A DNA stretch of 64,000 bases, from positions 202,628 to 266,627 of the forward strand of contig NZ_JAJJPA010000006.1 in assembly GCF_020907985.1 (NCBI RefSeq), given 5' to 3'. The translations under genes and the position numbers were made by a program. The stretch is from Kitasatospora humi (GTDB lineage: Bacteria > Actinomycetota > Actinomycetes > Streptomycetales > Streptomycetaceae). Of this stretch, positions 42,882 to 51,040 are shown one piece after another. The notes under the pieces are model-generated. The model was not told the DNA's origin. It worked only from the letters and a program-made list of their open reading frames with translations, and did no database searches. The stretch's first letter is position 1. Each line of letters starts with the position of its first letter.

Positions 42882-43952
42882 TCAGTTCAGTCGCTCGCGT
42901 CGGCGGTCGATCCAGGTGCCCAGCGACATCTCGGCCGTGATGCCAGGGCCGAAGCCGGCCACGATGCCGCGGTGCCCGCTGATCGCGGTGTCCTCGTCGA
43001 AGAGCCGGCCCAGCGCGTCCAGGACCACGGCGCTGGCGATGTTGCCGTACTCGGTGAGGGTGGCCCGGCTGTGCCGGAAGGCCTCGCCGGGCACCTCAAG
43101 GAACCGGCTGAGGTCGTCCAGGATCCGCGGGCCGCCCGCGTGGATGATGTAGAAGTCCAGGTCGGCGGCCTTCCAGGCGTGCTCCTCGGCGAGCGCCTCC
43201 AGCGCCGGGGCCAGCGGCTCCATGGTGCCGGGCACCCGCTTGTCCAGCTGGAAGTGGAAGCCGGTGGAGCGCACCGCGTAGGAGATCCACTCCTCGGTCC
43301 CGGGGATCAGGTAGGAGCCGTTGCGCTCCAGCCGCATGCCCCAGCCCTGGTCGCCGCCGCGCACCACGGCGGCCGAGACGGCGTCCCCGAACAGGCCGTC
43401 GGAGAGCAGCTGGCCGACTCCGAGGTCGGTCGGCTGGTAGCAGAGCGAGCAGAACTCGCAGGCCACCACCAGGGCGTTGCAGTGCGGGTAGGCGGTGCAG
43501 AAGTCGTGCGCCCGGTTGATCGCCGCGCCGCCGGCCGCGCAGCCGAGTTGGGCGATCGGCAGCTGCCTGGTCTGCGAGCGGAAACCCATCTCGTTGATCA
43601 GCCAGGCGGTCAGCGACGGCATGCTGAAGCCGGTGCAGGAGACGTAGACGATGAGGTCGACCTGATCGACCGTCAGCTCGGCGTGGTCCAGGGCGCGTTG
43701 CACCACCCGCGGGACCCGTTTGCGCGCCTCGGCCTGGAACAGCAGGTTGCGGCTCTCGAAGCCCGGGTGCTCCAGGGTCCGCTCGATCGGCTGGACGATG
43801 TGCCGCTTGCGCACGCCGGTGTTGCTGATCAGCCGCAGCACCAGGTCCAGGTCCCGATGGTCGCGGTGCCGCTCGCGGGCGATCGCCAGGGTGTCGTCCA
43901 TCGTGATGATGTGCTCCGGCACTTCTGTCGCCGGCCTGCAGAGCACTGCCAT
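42882..43952 (-). CDS. rppA: 1,3,6,8-tetrahydroxynaphthalene synthase (type III polyketide synthase)
   Basis: A 356-residue type III PKS closely following RppA. The catalytic Cys is at residue 138 (LPIAQLGCAAGGAAINRAHD), the YVSCTGFSMPSLTAWLINEMGF region precedes it, and the C-terminal FGPGITAEMSLGTW is conserved. RppA condenses five malonyl-CoA into tetrahydroxynaphthalene. ATG 43952 is chosen over 43982 because RppA proteins begin with M-A-x-L-C-R-P. It heads an operon with a P450, a cupin and an acyl-CoA dehydrogenase, a melanin-type pigment pathway. Confidence 0.96.
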   Translation of the reverse strand: MAVLCRPATEVPEHIITMDDTLAIARERHRDHRDLDLVLRLISNTGVRKRHIVQPIERTLEHPGFESRNLLFQAEARKRVPRVVQRALDHAELTVDQVDLIVYVSCTGFSMPSLTAWLINEMGFRSQTRQLPIAQLGCAAGGAAINRAHDFCTAYPHCNALVVACEFCSLCYQPTDLGVGQLLSDGLFGDAVSAAVVRGGDQGWGMRLERNGSYLIPGTEEWISYAVRSTGFHFQLDKRVPGTMEPLAPALEALAEEHAWKAADLDFYIIHAGGPRILDDLSRFLEVPGEAFRHSRATLTEYGNIASAVVLDALGRLFDEDTAISGHRGIVAGFGPGITAEMSLGTWIDRRRERLN

Positions 43953-44000
43953 GTCTTCCGCCTCGCCGCACCGTTCCAGCAACTACCTGTCACCATAACC

Positions 44001-44013
44001 ATACGATGCGTAT
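44001..44013. promoter_or_regulatory. Candidate operator in the rppA/Nudix divergent region
   Basis: ATACG and CGTAT form an inverted repeat around ATG in an AT-rich stretch between rppA (start 43952) and the Nudix gene (start 44065). It is a plausible regulator site for rppA. TAGGAT at 44053-44058 would serve as a -10 for a leaderless Nudix transcript. Confidence 0.4.
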
Positions 44014-44064
44014 ACGGTCCGTAGTCGCTCACGCCACACGGAGAGCCGCCACTAGGATCCAGCG

Positions 44065-44613
44065 GTGACCAACAGCCCTGAGCTCATCAGCCCGCCCGAG
44101 GACCGGTACCCGGCGCTGTTCGCGCCCCAGCGCTGGGAGTGGGGCGGTATCGACGCCCGGTTCGCCGCCACCCTGCCGCCCGATGGACTGATCACCAACA
44201 TTCACCTGATCGGGTTCGTCGACGACCGGGTGGTGCTCTGCGAGGACAGCCGCGGCCACTGGTTCCTGCCCGGTGGCACCCGTGAGGCCGATGAGACGGT
44301 GCTCGACTGCCTGGTCCGCGAACTGCGCGAGGAGGCCGGGGCCCGGCTGTGCGGCGAGCCGGTCTGGATCGGCGCGCACCGCGCGGTGACCGACCGGCCC
44401 GCCCCCTACCGGCCGTGGCAGCCGCACCCGGAGAAGGCCTGGCTGTGGGGCTGGGCCGAAGTGGAGCTGGACGGCCCGCCGACCAACCCGGACGACGGCG
44501 AGCAGGTCGTCCAGGTCCGGGCCATGCCGGTCGCCGAGGCCGCCGGGCTGATGGCCGCCGAACCCTGGCGGGCCGAACTGATCAGGCTCGCCGCCGACCT
44601 GCGCCGGGCATGA
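44065..44613 (+). CDS. Nudix hydrolase
   Basis: A 182-residue protein with a complete Nudix box, G-x5-E-x7-REUxEExGU, seen as GTREADETVLDCLVRELREEAG near residue 78. All acidic metal ligands are present. The family cleaves nucleoside diphosphates linked to another moiety; the substrate is unknown. GTG 44065 lies 6 bases after a TAGGAT -10 element, so translation is probably leaderless. It is divergent from rppA. Confidence 0.9.
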   Translation: MTNSPELISPPEDRYPALFAPQRWEWGGIDARFAATLPPDGLITNIHLIGFVDDRVVLCEDSRGHWFLPGGTREADETVLDCLVRELREEAGARLCGEPVWIGAHRAVTDRPAPYRPWQPHPEKAWLWGWAEVELDGPPTNPDDGEQVVQVRAMPVAEAAGLMAAEPWRAELIRLAADLRRA

Positions 44614-44616
44614 CGC

Positions 44617-44647
44617 AGCGGGGGCGCGCCGCCGGCCCGCCCCCGCT
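44617..44647. terminator. Terminator between the Nudix and tex genes
   Basis: AGCGGGGGCG (44617-44626) and CGCCCCCGCT (44638-44647) form a perfect 10-bp stem between convergent genes. Confidence 0.7.
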
Positions 44648-44663
44648 CCTTCGTCGTCCGGGC

Positions 44664-47015
44664 CTAGCGGCCCAACCCGGCCCGGCGCAGCGCGTCGGCC
44701 ATGGCGCTGTTCACCGGCGCCGGCGCGGAGGAGCCCGAGCCGCGCCGGTCCTGGCGCGGCGGGCGCGGCCCGCGCTCCCGTCCGCTGCCGCCCTGGCCGC
44801 CGCCGCGGGCCGGCTGCGCCTCGTCGTCGAGGCGCAGCGACAGGCCGATCCGCTTGCGCGGCACGTCGACCGAGACCACCTTGCAGGTCACCACGTCACC
44901 GGGCTTGACCACCTCGCGCGGGTCCTTGACGAACTTCGAGGAGAGCGCCGAGACGTGCACCAGGCCGTCCTGGTGCACGCCCACGTCGACGAAGGCACCG
45001 AACGCGGCGACGTTGGTCACCACCCCCTCCAGCACCATGCCGACCACCAGGTCGCCGATGGTGTCCACGCCCTCCTTGAAGGTCGCGGTGCGGAACGCGG
45101 GACGCGGGTCGCGGCCCGGCTTGTCCAGCTCGCCCAGGATGTCGGTGACGGTCGGGATGCCGAAGGTCTCGTCGGCGAACTCGGCCGGCTTCAGGGCCCG
45201 CAGCGCCGCCCCGTTGCCGATCAGCTCCTTGACGGTGCCGCCGGTCTTGGCCAGGATCCGCCGCACCACCGGGTAGGCCTCCGGGTGCACCGCGGAGGCG
45301 TCCAGCGGGTCGTCACCGCCCGGGATCCGCAGGAAGCCCGCGCACTGCTCGAACGCCTTCGGGCCCAGCCGGGCCACGTCCTTGAGCGCCTTGCGGGTGC
45401 GGAACGGGCCGTTGGCGTCGCGGTGCGCCACGATGTTGTCGGCCAGCGTGGCGGTCACCCCGGAGACCCGGGTGAGCAACGGCGCGGAGGCGGTGTTGAC
45501 GTCCACCCCGACCGCGTTGACGCAGTCCTCGACCACGGCGTCCAGCGAGCGGGACAGCTTCACCTCGCTGAGGTCGTGCTGGTACTGGCCGACGCCGATC
45601 GACTTGGGGTCGATCTTCACCAGCTCGGCCAGCGGGTCCTGCAGCCGGCGGGCGATCGACACCGCGCCGCGGATCGACACGTTGAGGTCGGGCAGCTCCT
45701 GGGAGGCGTAGGCCGAGGCGGAGTAGACCGAAGCGCCGGCCTCGGAGACCATCGCCTTGGTCAGCTTCAGCTCCGGGTGGCGCTTGATCAGCTCCTCGGC
45801 GAGCTTGTCGGTCTCCCGGGAGGCGGTGCCGTTGCCGATCGCCACCAGCTCCACGCCGTGCGCCCCGGCCAGCTTGGCCAGGGTGTTCAGCGCGGCGTCC
45901 CACTTGTTGGCCGGCTGGTGCGGGTAGACCGTGTCGTGCGCGACCACCTTGCCGGTGGCGTCCACCACGGCGACCTTGACGCCGGTGCGGAAGCCCGGGT
46001 CCAGGCCCATGGTGGCGCGGGTGCCGGCGGGCGCGGCCAGCAGCAGGTCGCGCAGGTTGGCGGCGAACACCTTGACCGCCTCGTCCTCGGCCTCCTGGCG
46101 CAGCCGGCCGCGCAGGTCCAGGCCGAGCCGCACCAGGATCCGGGTGCGCCAGGCCCAACGGACCGTGTCGCCCAGCCACTTGTCGGCCGGGCGGCCGTGG
46201 TCGGCGATCCCGAACCGGGCGGCGATCCGCTGCTCGTAGTCGCGCTCGTCCGGCAGGTCGGCCTCCTCGCCCTCGTAGGGCGACAGGTCGAGGTCGAGCA
46301 CCTCCTCCTTCTCGCCGCGCAGCATCGCCAGGATCCGGTGCGAGGGCAGCTTGGTGTAGGGCTCGGCGAAGTCGAAGTAGTCGGCGAACTTGGCGCCTTC
46401 CTGCTCCTTGCCCTCACGGACCCTGGCGACCAGCCGGCCGCGGGTCCACATCCGCTCGCGCAGCGAGCCGATCAGGTCGGCGTCCTCGGCGAACCGCTCG
46501 ACCAGGATCGACCGGGCGCCGTCCAGCGCGGCGGCGGCGTCGGCGACCTGCTCGTTGGTGAAGGTCCCGGCCAGCGCCACCGGGTCCTGGGTGGGGTCGG
46601 CCAGCAGGGTGTCGGCCAGCGGCTCCAGGCCGGCCTCCCGGGCCGCCTGCGCCTTGGTGCGCCGCTTGGGCTTGAAGGGCAGGTAGATGTCCTCCAGGCG
46701 GGCCTTGGAGTCGGCGGCCAGGATCTGCGCGCGCAGCGCGTCGTCCAGCTTGCCCTGGGCCTCGATCGACTCCAGCACCGCGGTCCGGCGCTCCTCCAGC
46801 TCCCGCAGGTAGCGCAGCCGCTCCTCCAGGGTGCGCAGCTGGGCGTCGTCCAGCTCGCCGGTGACCTCCTTGCGGTAGCGGGCGATGAACGGCACGGTCG
46901 CCCCGCCGTCCAGCAGCTCGACGGCCGCCCTCACCTGCCCCTCCCGGACCCCGAGCTCCTCGGCGATCCGCCGCCCGACTGCTACTTCGGCTGGTGTGGT
47001 CACGAAGCCGGTCAC
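44664..47015 (-). CDS. tex: Tex-family RNA-binding transcription accessory protein
   Basis: A 783-residue protein with the Tex domain order: N-terminal helical domain (VGRRIAEELGVREGQVRAAV, then PFIARYRKEVTGELDD), YqgF-like RNase fold (about 330-460, MGLDPGFRTGVKVAVVD), helix-hairpin-helix repeats (about 500-640) and a C-terminal S1 domain (about 650-720, GMVLEGVVTNVAAFGAFVDVG). Tex binds nucleic acid and influences transcription. An Arg/Gly-rich tail follows. GTG 47015 has GGAG three bases before it; GTG 47003 is an alternative. Confidence 0.95.
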   Translation of the reverse strand: MTGFVTTPAEVAVGRRIAEELGVREGQVRAAVELLDGGATVPFIARYRKEVTGELDDAQLRTLEERLRYLRELEERRTAVLESIEAQGKLDDALRAQILAADSKARLEDIYLPFKPKRRTKAQAAREAGLEPLADTLLADPTQDPVALAGTFTNEQVADAAAALDGARSILVERFAEDADLIGSLRERMWTRGRLVARVREGKEQEGAKFADYFDFAEPYTKLPSHRILAMLRGEKEEVLDLDLSPYEGEEADLPDERDYEQRIAARFGIADHGRPADKWLGDTVRWAWRTRILVRLGLDLRGRLRQEAEDEAVKVFAANLRDLLLAAPAGTRATMGLDPGFRTGVKVAVVDATGKVVAHDTVYPHQPANKWDAALNTLAKLAGAHGVELVAIGNGTASRETDKLAEELIKRHPELKLTKAMVSEAGASVYSASAYASQELPDLNVSIRGAVSIARRLQDPLAELVKIDPKSIGVGQYQHDLSEVKLSRSLDAVVEDCVNAVGVDVNTASAPLLTRVSGVTATLADNIVAHRDANGPFRTRKALKDVARLGPKAFEQCAGFLRIPGGDDPLDASAVHPEAYPVVRRILAKTGGTVKELIGNGAALRALKPAEFADETFGIPTVTDILGELDKPGRDPRPAFRTATFKEGVDTIGDLVVGMVLEGVVTNVAAFGAFVDVGVHQDGLVHVSALSSKFVKDPREVVKPGDVVTCKVVSVDVPRKRIGLSLRLDDEAQPARGGGQGGSGRERGPRPPRQDRRGSGSSAPAPVNSAMADALRRAGLGR

Positions 47016-47072
47016 CTTCTCCAGAGTGTCTCTGCACGTACGCACGCATTCTGTCAGCTGTACAGTCCGCGT

Positions 47073-47450
47073 ATGGATGACGCGCTGCTGGACCGGCTGG
47101 GGAACGGCAAGTACCTGCTGATCACCTCCTACAAGAAGGACGGCACGGCGGTGGCCACCCCGGTGTGGGTGGTCCGCGACGGCCGGACGCTGGGCGTCTG
47201 GACGGTTGCCGACAGCTGGAAGGTCAAGCGGATCCGGCGCCGGCCCGAGGTGCTGGTCGGGCCGTGCGACCTGCGGGGCAATCCGACCGGCGAGTCGGTG
47301 CCGGCCACCGCCGAGATCGTCGACGCGGCCCCGTACCGTCCCCTGCTGGCCCGCAAGTACGGACTGCTCGGCCGGTTGAGCCTGCTGGGCAGCCGGCTGC
47401 GGCGCGGCTCTCAGGGGACGGTCGGCCTGCGGATCACTGTGAAGGACTGA
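47073..47450 (+). CDS. PPOX-class (F420-dependent-type) oxidoreductase
   Basis: A 125-residue split-barrel protein: YLLITSYKKDGTAVATPVWVVRDG, SWKVKRIRRRPEVLVGPCDLRGNPTG and a final strand GTVGLRITV. This matches small actinobacterial PPOX-family flavin/F420-dependent reductases. ATG 47073 lies 6 bases after TACAGT with no SD, so it is probably leaderless. Divergent from tex. The substrate is unknown. Confidence 0.85.
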   Translation: MDDALLDRLGNGKYLLITSYKKDGTAVATPVWVVRDGRTLGVWTVADSWKVKRIRRRPEVLVGPCDLRGNPTGESVPATAEIVDAAPYRPLLARKYGLLGRLSLLGSRLRRGSQGTVGLRITVKD

Positions 47451-47497
47451 GTACCTCAGTGCCTTTGGGAAGTGTCGCGGCGGGGTGGTATGCAAGA

Positions 47498-47540
47498 GGT
47501 GGGTGGACCCCGGCGGCTCTCTCGCCAGGGTCCACCCACC
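47498..47540. terminator. Strong bidirectional terminator
   Basis: GGTGGGTGGACCC (47498-47510) pairs perfectly with GGGTCCACCCACC (47528-47540), a 13-bp stem between the PPOX gene and the DUF397 gene. Confidence 0.75.
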
Positions 47541-47554
47541 CGTCTACTCAGCCG

Positions 47555-47782
47555 TCACCGCTGGACCGGGAACTCCCCCGCCTTGATGGCGTTGACGAAG
47601 TCCCGGAACACCGCAGGGGCGAACTCCAAGATCGGGCCGCAGCCGTGCTGCTTGGTGTCGCGCACCGGAATGGTGCCGGCCGGGGTACGGCCGACCTCGA
47701 TGCAGTTGCCGTTCTGACCGCCGGAGAAGCTGGACTTGCGCCAGTCGAAGCCACCCTGGTCGAGGGCCGTGCCGTATTGCAT
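47555..47782 (-). CDS. DUF397 protein
   Basis: A 75-residue classical DUF397 protein: FDWRKSSFSGGQNGNCIEV, then IPVRDTKQ, then FRDFVNAIKAGEF. It follows the XRE/DUF5753 gene (29-base gap) and is the expected small partner. Unlike the array at 2.7-3.7 kb, this locus has a single and more canonical copy. Confidence 0.9.
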   Translation of the reverse strand: MQYGTALDQGGFDWRKSSFSGGQNGNCIEVGRTPAGTIPVRDTKQHGCGPILEFAPAVFRDFVNAIKAGEFPVQR

Positions 47783-47811
47783 GATCGTCCTTCCAGGTGT
47801 CCCTGGGTGCC

Positions 47812-48678
47812 CTACGCAGCCAGGATTGCCTGCAAGTATGACCGGCTGGCGGCCGGGTCCAGTGCCTGGGACACCAGGAGTTCGAACTGTCGGGCGTGAC
47901 GCTTGAGGGTTCCGGCGTCGTCCGTGAACGACAGCGAGTTCTCGTAGTAGACCACAGCGTCTCCTGGCTCTTCCGAGAGGTGGAACAGCACGCACGGCCC
48001 GTCAGTTCCGACGTGGTACCCGGTTTCCTCGGTCATGACCTGGATGGTGACGTTCGCGAGCTCGCAGAGCTTGAGAAGGTGGTGGATCTGGCCCCGCATC
48101 ACCGACTCGTCGCCGACCATCATGCGCAAGGCACTCGCGCCGATGATGAACCAGAACTTCGGGGCGTTCGTGGCCGTCAGTAGTTGCTTGCGCCGCTCAC
48201 GGCTCTCCACTGCCTCGGCCAGAGACAGCGGATTGTCCTCCTTCCACAGGAACTTGGCGCGGGCCAACAGCGCCTTGGTGTAGTCCTCGGTCTGGAGCAG
48301 GCCGGGGATCACCGACGGTTCCCAGTTTCGGATTGACTTCGCCATCAGCTCGGCCTCGACCAGGTAGGCGAACGCCGGGTGCAGGTTCGCGCCGATCGCA
48401 GTCCACCAGCCGCGCTGCTTGCTCTGCCGCGCCAGTTGCTTCAGAGGCTCGACCTGTTCGGTCGACAACTTGTAGAGGGAAGCGTACGCGAGGATGTTGG
48501 CGACGCTCACCTTGGTCTCGCCGGTCTCGTGGCGAAGCACGGAGAACGCTGACAGCTCGAGTTCGGCGGCCACCTGCTCCCTGGTGAAACCGTGTTGCTC
48601 CCGGAGACGTCGCAGGCGCCGGCCGAGGACCTGCGCGAGGAACGGCACGCCCGTGGCGCTCTTGGTCTTCGCTGGCAT
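47812..48678 (-). CDS. XRE-family regulator with DUF5753 domain (whiJ-type)
   Basis: A 288-residue protein with an N-terminal helix-turn-helix (LREQHGFTREQVAAELELSAFSVLRHETG) and DUF5753 from about residue 95 (ESELMAKSIRNWEPSVIPGLLQTEDYTKALL region). It forms a whiJ-type trio with the DUF397 gene downstream and the divergent HATPase. It is adjacent to the nucleotide-metabolism operon and may control it. The divergent gap holds TGCAA-AA-TTGCA at 48755-48766, a possible binding site. Confidence 0.9.
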   Translation of the reverse strand: MPAKTKSATGVPFLAQVLGRRLRRLREQHGFTREQVAAELELSAFSVLRHETGETKVSVANILAYASLYKLSTEQVEPLKQLARQSKQRGWWTAIGANLHPAFAYLVEAELMAKSIRNWEPSVIPGLLQTEDYTKALLARAKFLWKEDNPLSLAEAVESRERRKQLLTATNAPKFWFIIGASALRMMVGDESVMRGQIHHLLKLCELANVTIQVMTEETGYHVGTDGPCVLFHLSEEPGDAVVYYENSLSFTDDAGTLKRHARQFELLVSQALDPAASRSYLQAILAA

Positions 48679-48754
48679 GGGCCACCCCTATCAGGTCTCA
48701 CTGACTCTTCATCAAGTCTGGTGCACCCTACAAGAAAGTGTCAGCTCCGCGGAT

Positions 48755-48766
48755 TGCAAAATTGCA
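48755..48766. promoter_or_regulatory. Small inverted repeat in the whiJ-type divergent region
   Basis: TGCAAAATTGCA has 5-base arms around AA, in an AT-rich stretch between the XRE gene (start 48678) and the HATPase gene (start 48883). It is a candidate site for the XRE regulator. Confidence 0.35.
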
Positions 48767-48882
48767 GACCGCCGACAGTTGCATTATCGCCTCGAGTGCG
48801 GGACCGTAGCAGGGCACGCACCGACAGTGGCTGAAGTAGCACTCTTGGTGATCAAAAGCTGTGCGCTCACCGGGGGTTTCCC

Positions 48883-49434
48883 ATGAATGAGTCACTGTGC
48901 CCTGCCCTGCACCCGGGCGCTCCATTGGCACCACGCCAGTCGCTACAGCTGGTTCTGCACGTGGCCCCAACCCTGGAGGATGCCGCCGAGACGCGGCGCC
49001 GCCTGCTCGACGGCATCGCCCGCTGGGGCCTGCCCCTGCCTCAGGAGCGGATGCAAGACGTGCGGCTGCTGGCCAGCGAGGTGATCAACAACGCCGTCCT
49101 CCACACCGGCAAGCCGGCGATCGTCTCCGCGACCTGGGACGGTGCGGTCGTCCGGGTAGCGGTCACGGACGAGAGCATCCAACAGCCGGTCGTCCCCGGA
49201 CACTCCGACGAGGATCCTGACGCGCACCCCGACGAGGAGCGGACCCACGGCCGAGGAATCTCGCTGGTCATGGCTCTGTCCGACACCTGGGGCGTCGACA
49301 CCGATGAGGACGCGGGCACGAAGACGGTGTGGTTCGAGTGCGGGCCCTGGCACCCGCTGTCCCCACCGCTACCGGCACCGGTGATCGCGGTACCGAACCC
49401 GACCGCGAGGCGCACACCGATTCCGCACTCGTAA
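48883..49434 (+). CDS. ATP-binding (HATPase, anti-sigma-factor-like) protein
   Basis: A 183-residue GHKL ATPase: N box LASEVINNAVLHTGKP near residue 63 and G box THGRGISLVMALSDTWG near residue 122. It belongs to the same group as the protein at 4809. It lies 65 bases upstream of, and on the same strand as, the nucleotide-metabolism operon, so it may be its first gene or its regulator. Confidence 0.87.
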   Translation: MNESLCPALHPGAPLAPRQSLQLVLHVAPTLEDAAETRRRLLDGIARWGLPLPQERMQDVRLLASEVINNAVLHTGKPAIVSATWDGAVVRVAVTDESIQQPVVPGHSDEDPDAHPDEERTHGRGISLVMALSDTWGVDTDEDAGTKTVWFECGPWHPLSPPLPAPVIAVPNPTARRTPIPHS

Positions 49435-49499
49435 CGACACCGGACCGCTCGCGCCCGTCTCCATCCCTACCAAGCCGCACTGCAAAAGTGGAGTTCAGC

Positions 49500-50522
49500 G
49501 TGATTGCACCCGCCACGTTCCCCTCGTTCCAGCACGCCTACGCCGCCGTCCTGCGGTACGTGACCGAGAACTACGAGCACGTCAACACCGCTCGCGGCAA
49601 CGACAGTCACGAGGTCATCGGCGCGAGCTTCCGGCTCACCGACCCGCGCCAGCGGGCCCTGTACCTGACGAGCCGGCCGGTCAACCCCGTGTACCACTAC
49701 GCGGAGGCACTCTGGTACCTGGGCGGCCTGCGGAACCTGGACCTGATCGGGCACTACGCCTCCCGCCGCCGGGCGGACTCGCGCGACGGCACGACGATCG
49801 AGGGCTCCTCCTATGGGGCGAGGATTTTCGCACCCCGCCCCGACGGCGCCCCCTCCGCCTTCGACCGCGCGTTGGAGCTGCTGCGCGCCGAGACGGACAG
49901 CAAGCGGGCCTACCTGCCGGTGTTCGAGGCCGGCGACCTGGAGGAGATCGGCCACCCCGACCTGCCGTGTCTGGTCGGCCTCCAACTGCTGGCCCGTGAC
50001 GGCTACCTGCACATGGTCACCTACATGCGGGCCAACGACGCCAACCGCGGCATGGTCTGCGATGTCTACTCCTTCACCCTGATCCAGGAGTTCGCCGCCG
50101 CTCAGCTCGGCCTGCGCCTGGGCTCGTATACCCACCACGTGGGGTCGCTGCACGTCGGCGTCCGGGACCTGGAGCGCGCGGGCCGGGTGCTGGAGGAGAC
50201 GGTGGCCAGCCCGAAGACCGCGCCGCCGTTCGCGGCCCCAGTGATGCCCATCAACACCAGCTGGAAGCACATCCGCACCGTGCTGGAGCACGAGGAGCTG
50301 CTGCGCACCAACCAGGTCCAATACACCCCGGCCGATGTCGCCGCCCTGGACCTGCCCGTGTACTGGCAGCGCGTGCTGCTGCTGTTCGAGGCGCACCGCC
50401 AAATCGTCAACTGCCCGGAAGACCTCGTCGATCGGCACCTCCTCGAAGCGCTGGAACCCGGGGCGCGCTGGCAGTTCGAGCGCCGCTGGCTCACCCGCGT
50501 CGCCACCGGGGAGGTCGCGTGA
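49500..50522 (+). CDS. Thymidylate-synthase-fold enzyme, probable cytidylate hydroxymethylase
   Basis: A 340-residue ThyA-family protein, longer than the usual 264. Catalytic Cys157 is in DLPCLVGLQ, and the R-x-x-D phosphate-binding pair is R177/D180 (YMRANDANRG). Eleven residues after R177, where ThyA has the uracil-specific Asn, this protein has Asp188 (MVCDVYSF). The same Asn-to-Asp change marks phage dCMP hydroxymethylase and the CMP hydroxymethylase MilA. The fold-conserved His in GSLHVG is present; the ThyA Tyr two residues later is Gly. I infer a 5-hydroxymethyl-(d)CMP-forming enzyme. GTG 49500 has GGAG 6 bases upstream. It is coupled to the NDPK gene by a GTGA overlap. Confidence 0.82.
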   Translation: MIAPATFPSFQHAYAAVLRYVTENYEHVNTARGNDSHEVIGASFRLTDPRQRALYLTSRPVNPVYHYAEALWYLGGLRNLDLIGHYASRRRADSRDGTTIEGSSYGARIFAPRPDGAPSAFDRALELLRAETDSKRAYLPVFEAGDLEEIGHPDLPCLVGLQLLARDGYLHMVTYMRANDANRGMVCDVYSFTLIQEFAAAQLGLRLGSYTHHVGSLHVGVRDLERAGRVLEETVASPKTAPPFAAPVMPINTSWKHIRTVLEHEELLRTNQVQYTPADVAALDLPVYWQRVLLLFEAHRQIVNCPEDLVDRHLLEALEPGARWQFERRWLTRVATGEVA

Positions 50523-51040
50523 GGCCAGATCCGCTGCATGGCGTGGACTGGTCACGGTGGAGCGTGGTCCTCCTCAAGCCCGACTGCCTTCGCCGGGGCC
50601 TGACCGATCGGGTGCTGGCCCGGCTGGAGCCCGCTGCGCAGATCGTGCACCGGCGCCGGGTCGTCGTGGCGGACTGGCAGATCCACGTCCACTACTGGGA
50701 CCTGCTCGTTGACCGGGATCTGTTCGAGGTGGACGTGCCCGCCTGCCTGCGCAGCACGTACGTGGGACAGCAGGTGGAGGTGGCGCTCGCCCACGGCGAG
50801 CCGGGCACCCCGGAACGGCTGCGCGACCTCCTCGGCCACTTCGACCCAACCCAGGCCGCCCCCGGCACCGTCCGCGCCGACCTGGGCACCGACAGCCTCA
50901 CCGCTGCCCGCGCCCAGCAGCGCCTGGTGGAGAACCTGATCCACACGTCCGACCACGCTCGCGCCGCCCGCCGGGACTTCGGAACGTGGTTCGGCGCCGA
51001 CCAGCACCAGTTACTCGACATCAAGGAGGACCACCGATGA
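50519..51040 (+). CDS. Nucleoside diphosphate kinase homologue
   Basis: A 173-residue NDPK-family protein with key residues kept: Lys in VVLLKPDCLRRGL, the FDPTQAAPGTVRADLG block, and phospho-acceptor His142 in NLIHTSDHA. It is longer than housekeeping Ndk (about 137), with an altered middle region (IHVHYWDLLVDRDLF). It presumably phosphorylates a modified nucleoside diphosphate made in this operon. Overlaps of 4 bases at both ends show tight coupling. Confidence 0.85.
   Translation: MRPDPLHGVDWSRWSVVLLKPDCLRRGLTDRVLARLEPAAQIVHRRRVVVADWQIHVHYWDLLVDRDLFEVDVPACLRSTYVGQQVEVALAHGEPGTPERLRDLLGHFDPTQAAPGTVRADLGTDSLTAARAQQRLVENLIHTSDHARAARRDFGTWFGADQHQLLDIKEDHR

Noticed and set aside
44349..47450. 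Very long open frame (over 1,000 codons) on the plus strand opposite tex
   Set aside because: It is antisense to a complete Tex protein and reads as Gly/Val/Arg/Leu-rich sequence with no domain. Long antisense frames are expected in high-GC genes.
49329..49499. Longer N-terminus for the ThyA-fold protein
   Set aside because: The upstream in-frame codons overlap the HATPase gene and are Pro/Arg-rich, while GTG 49500 has a well-spaced ribosome binding site.
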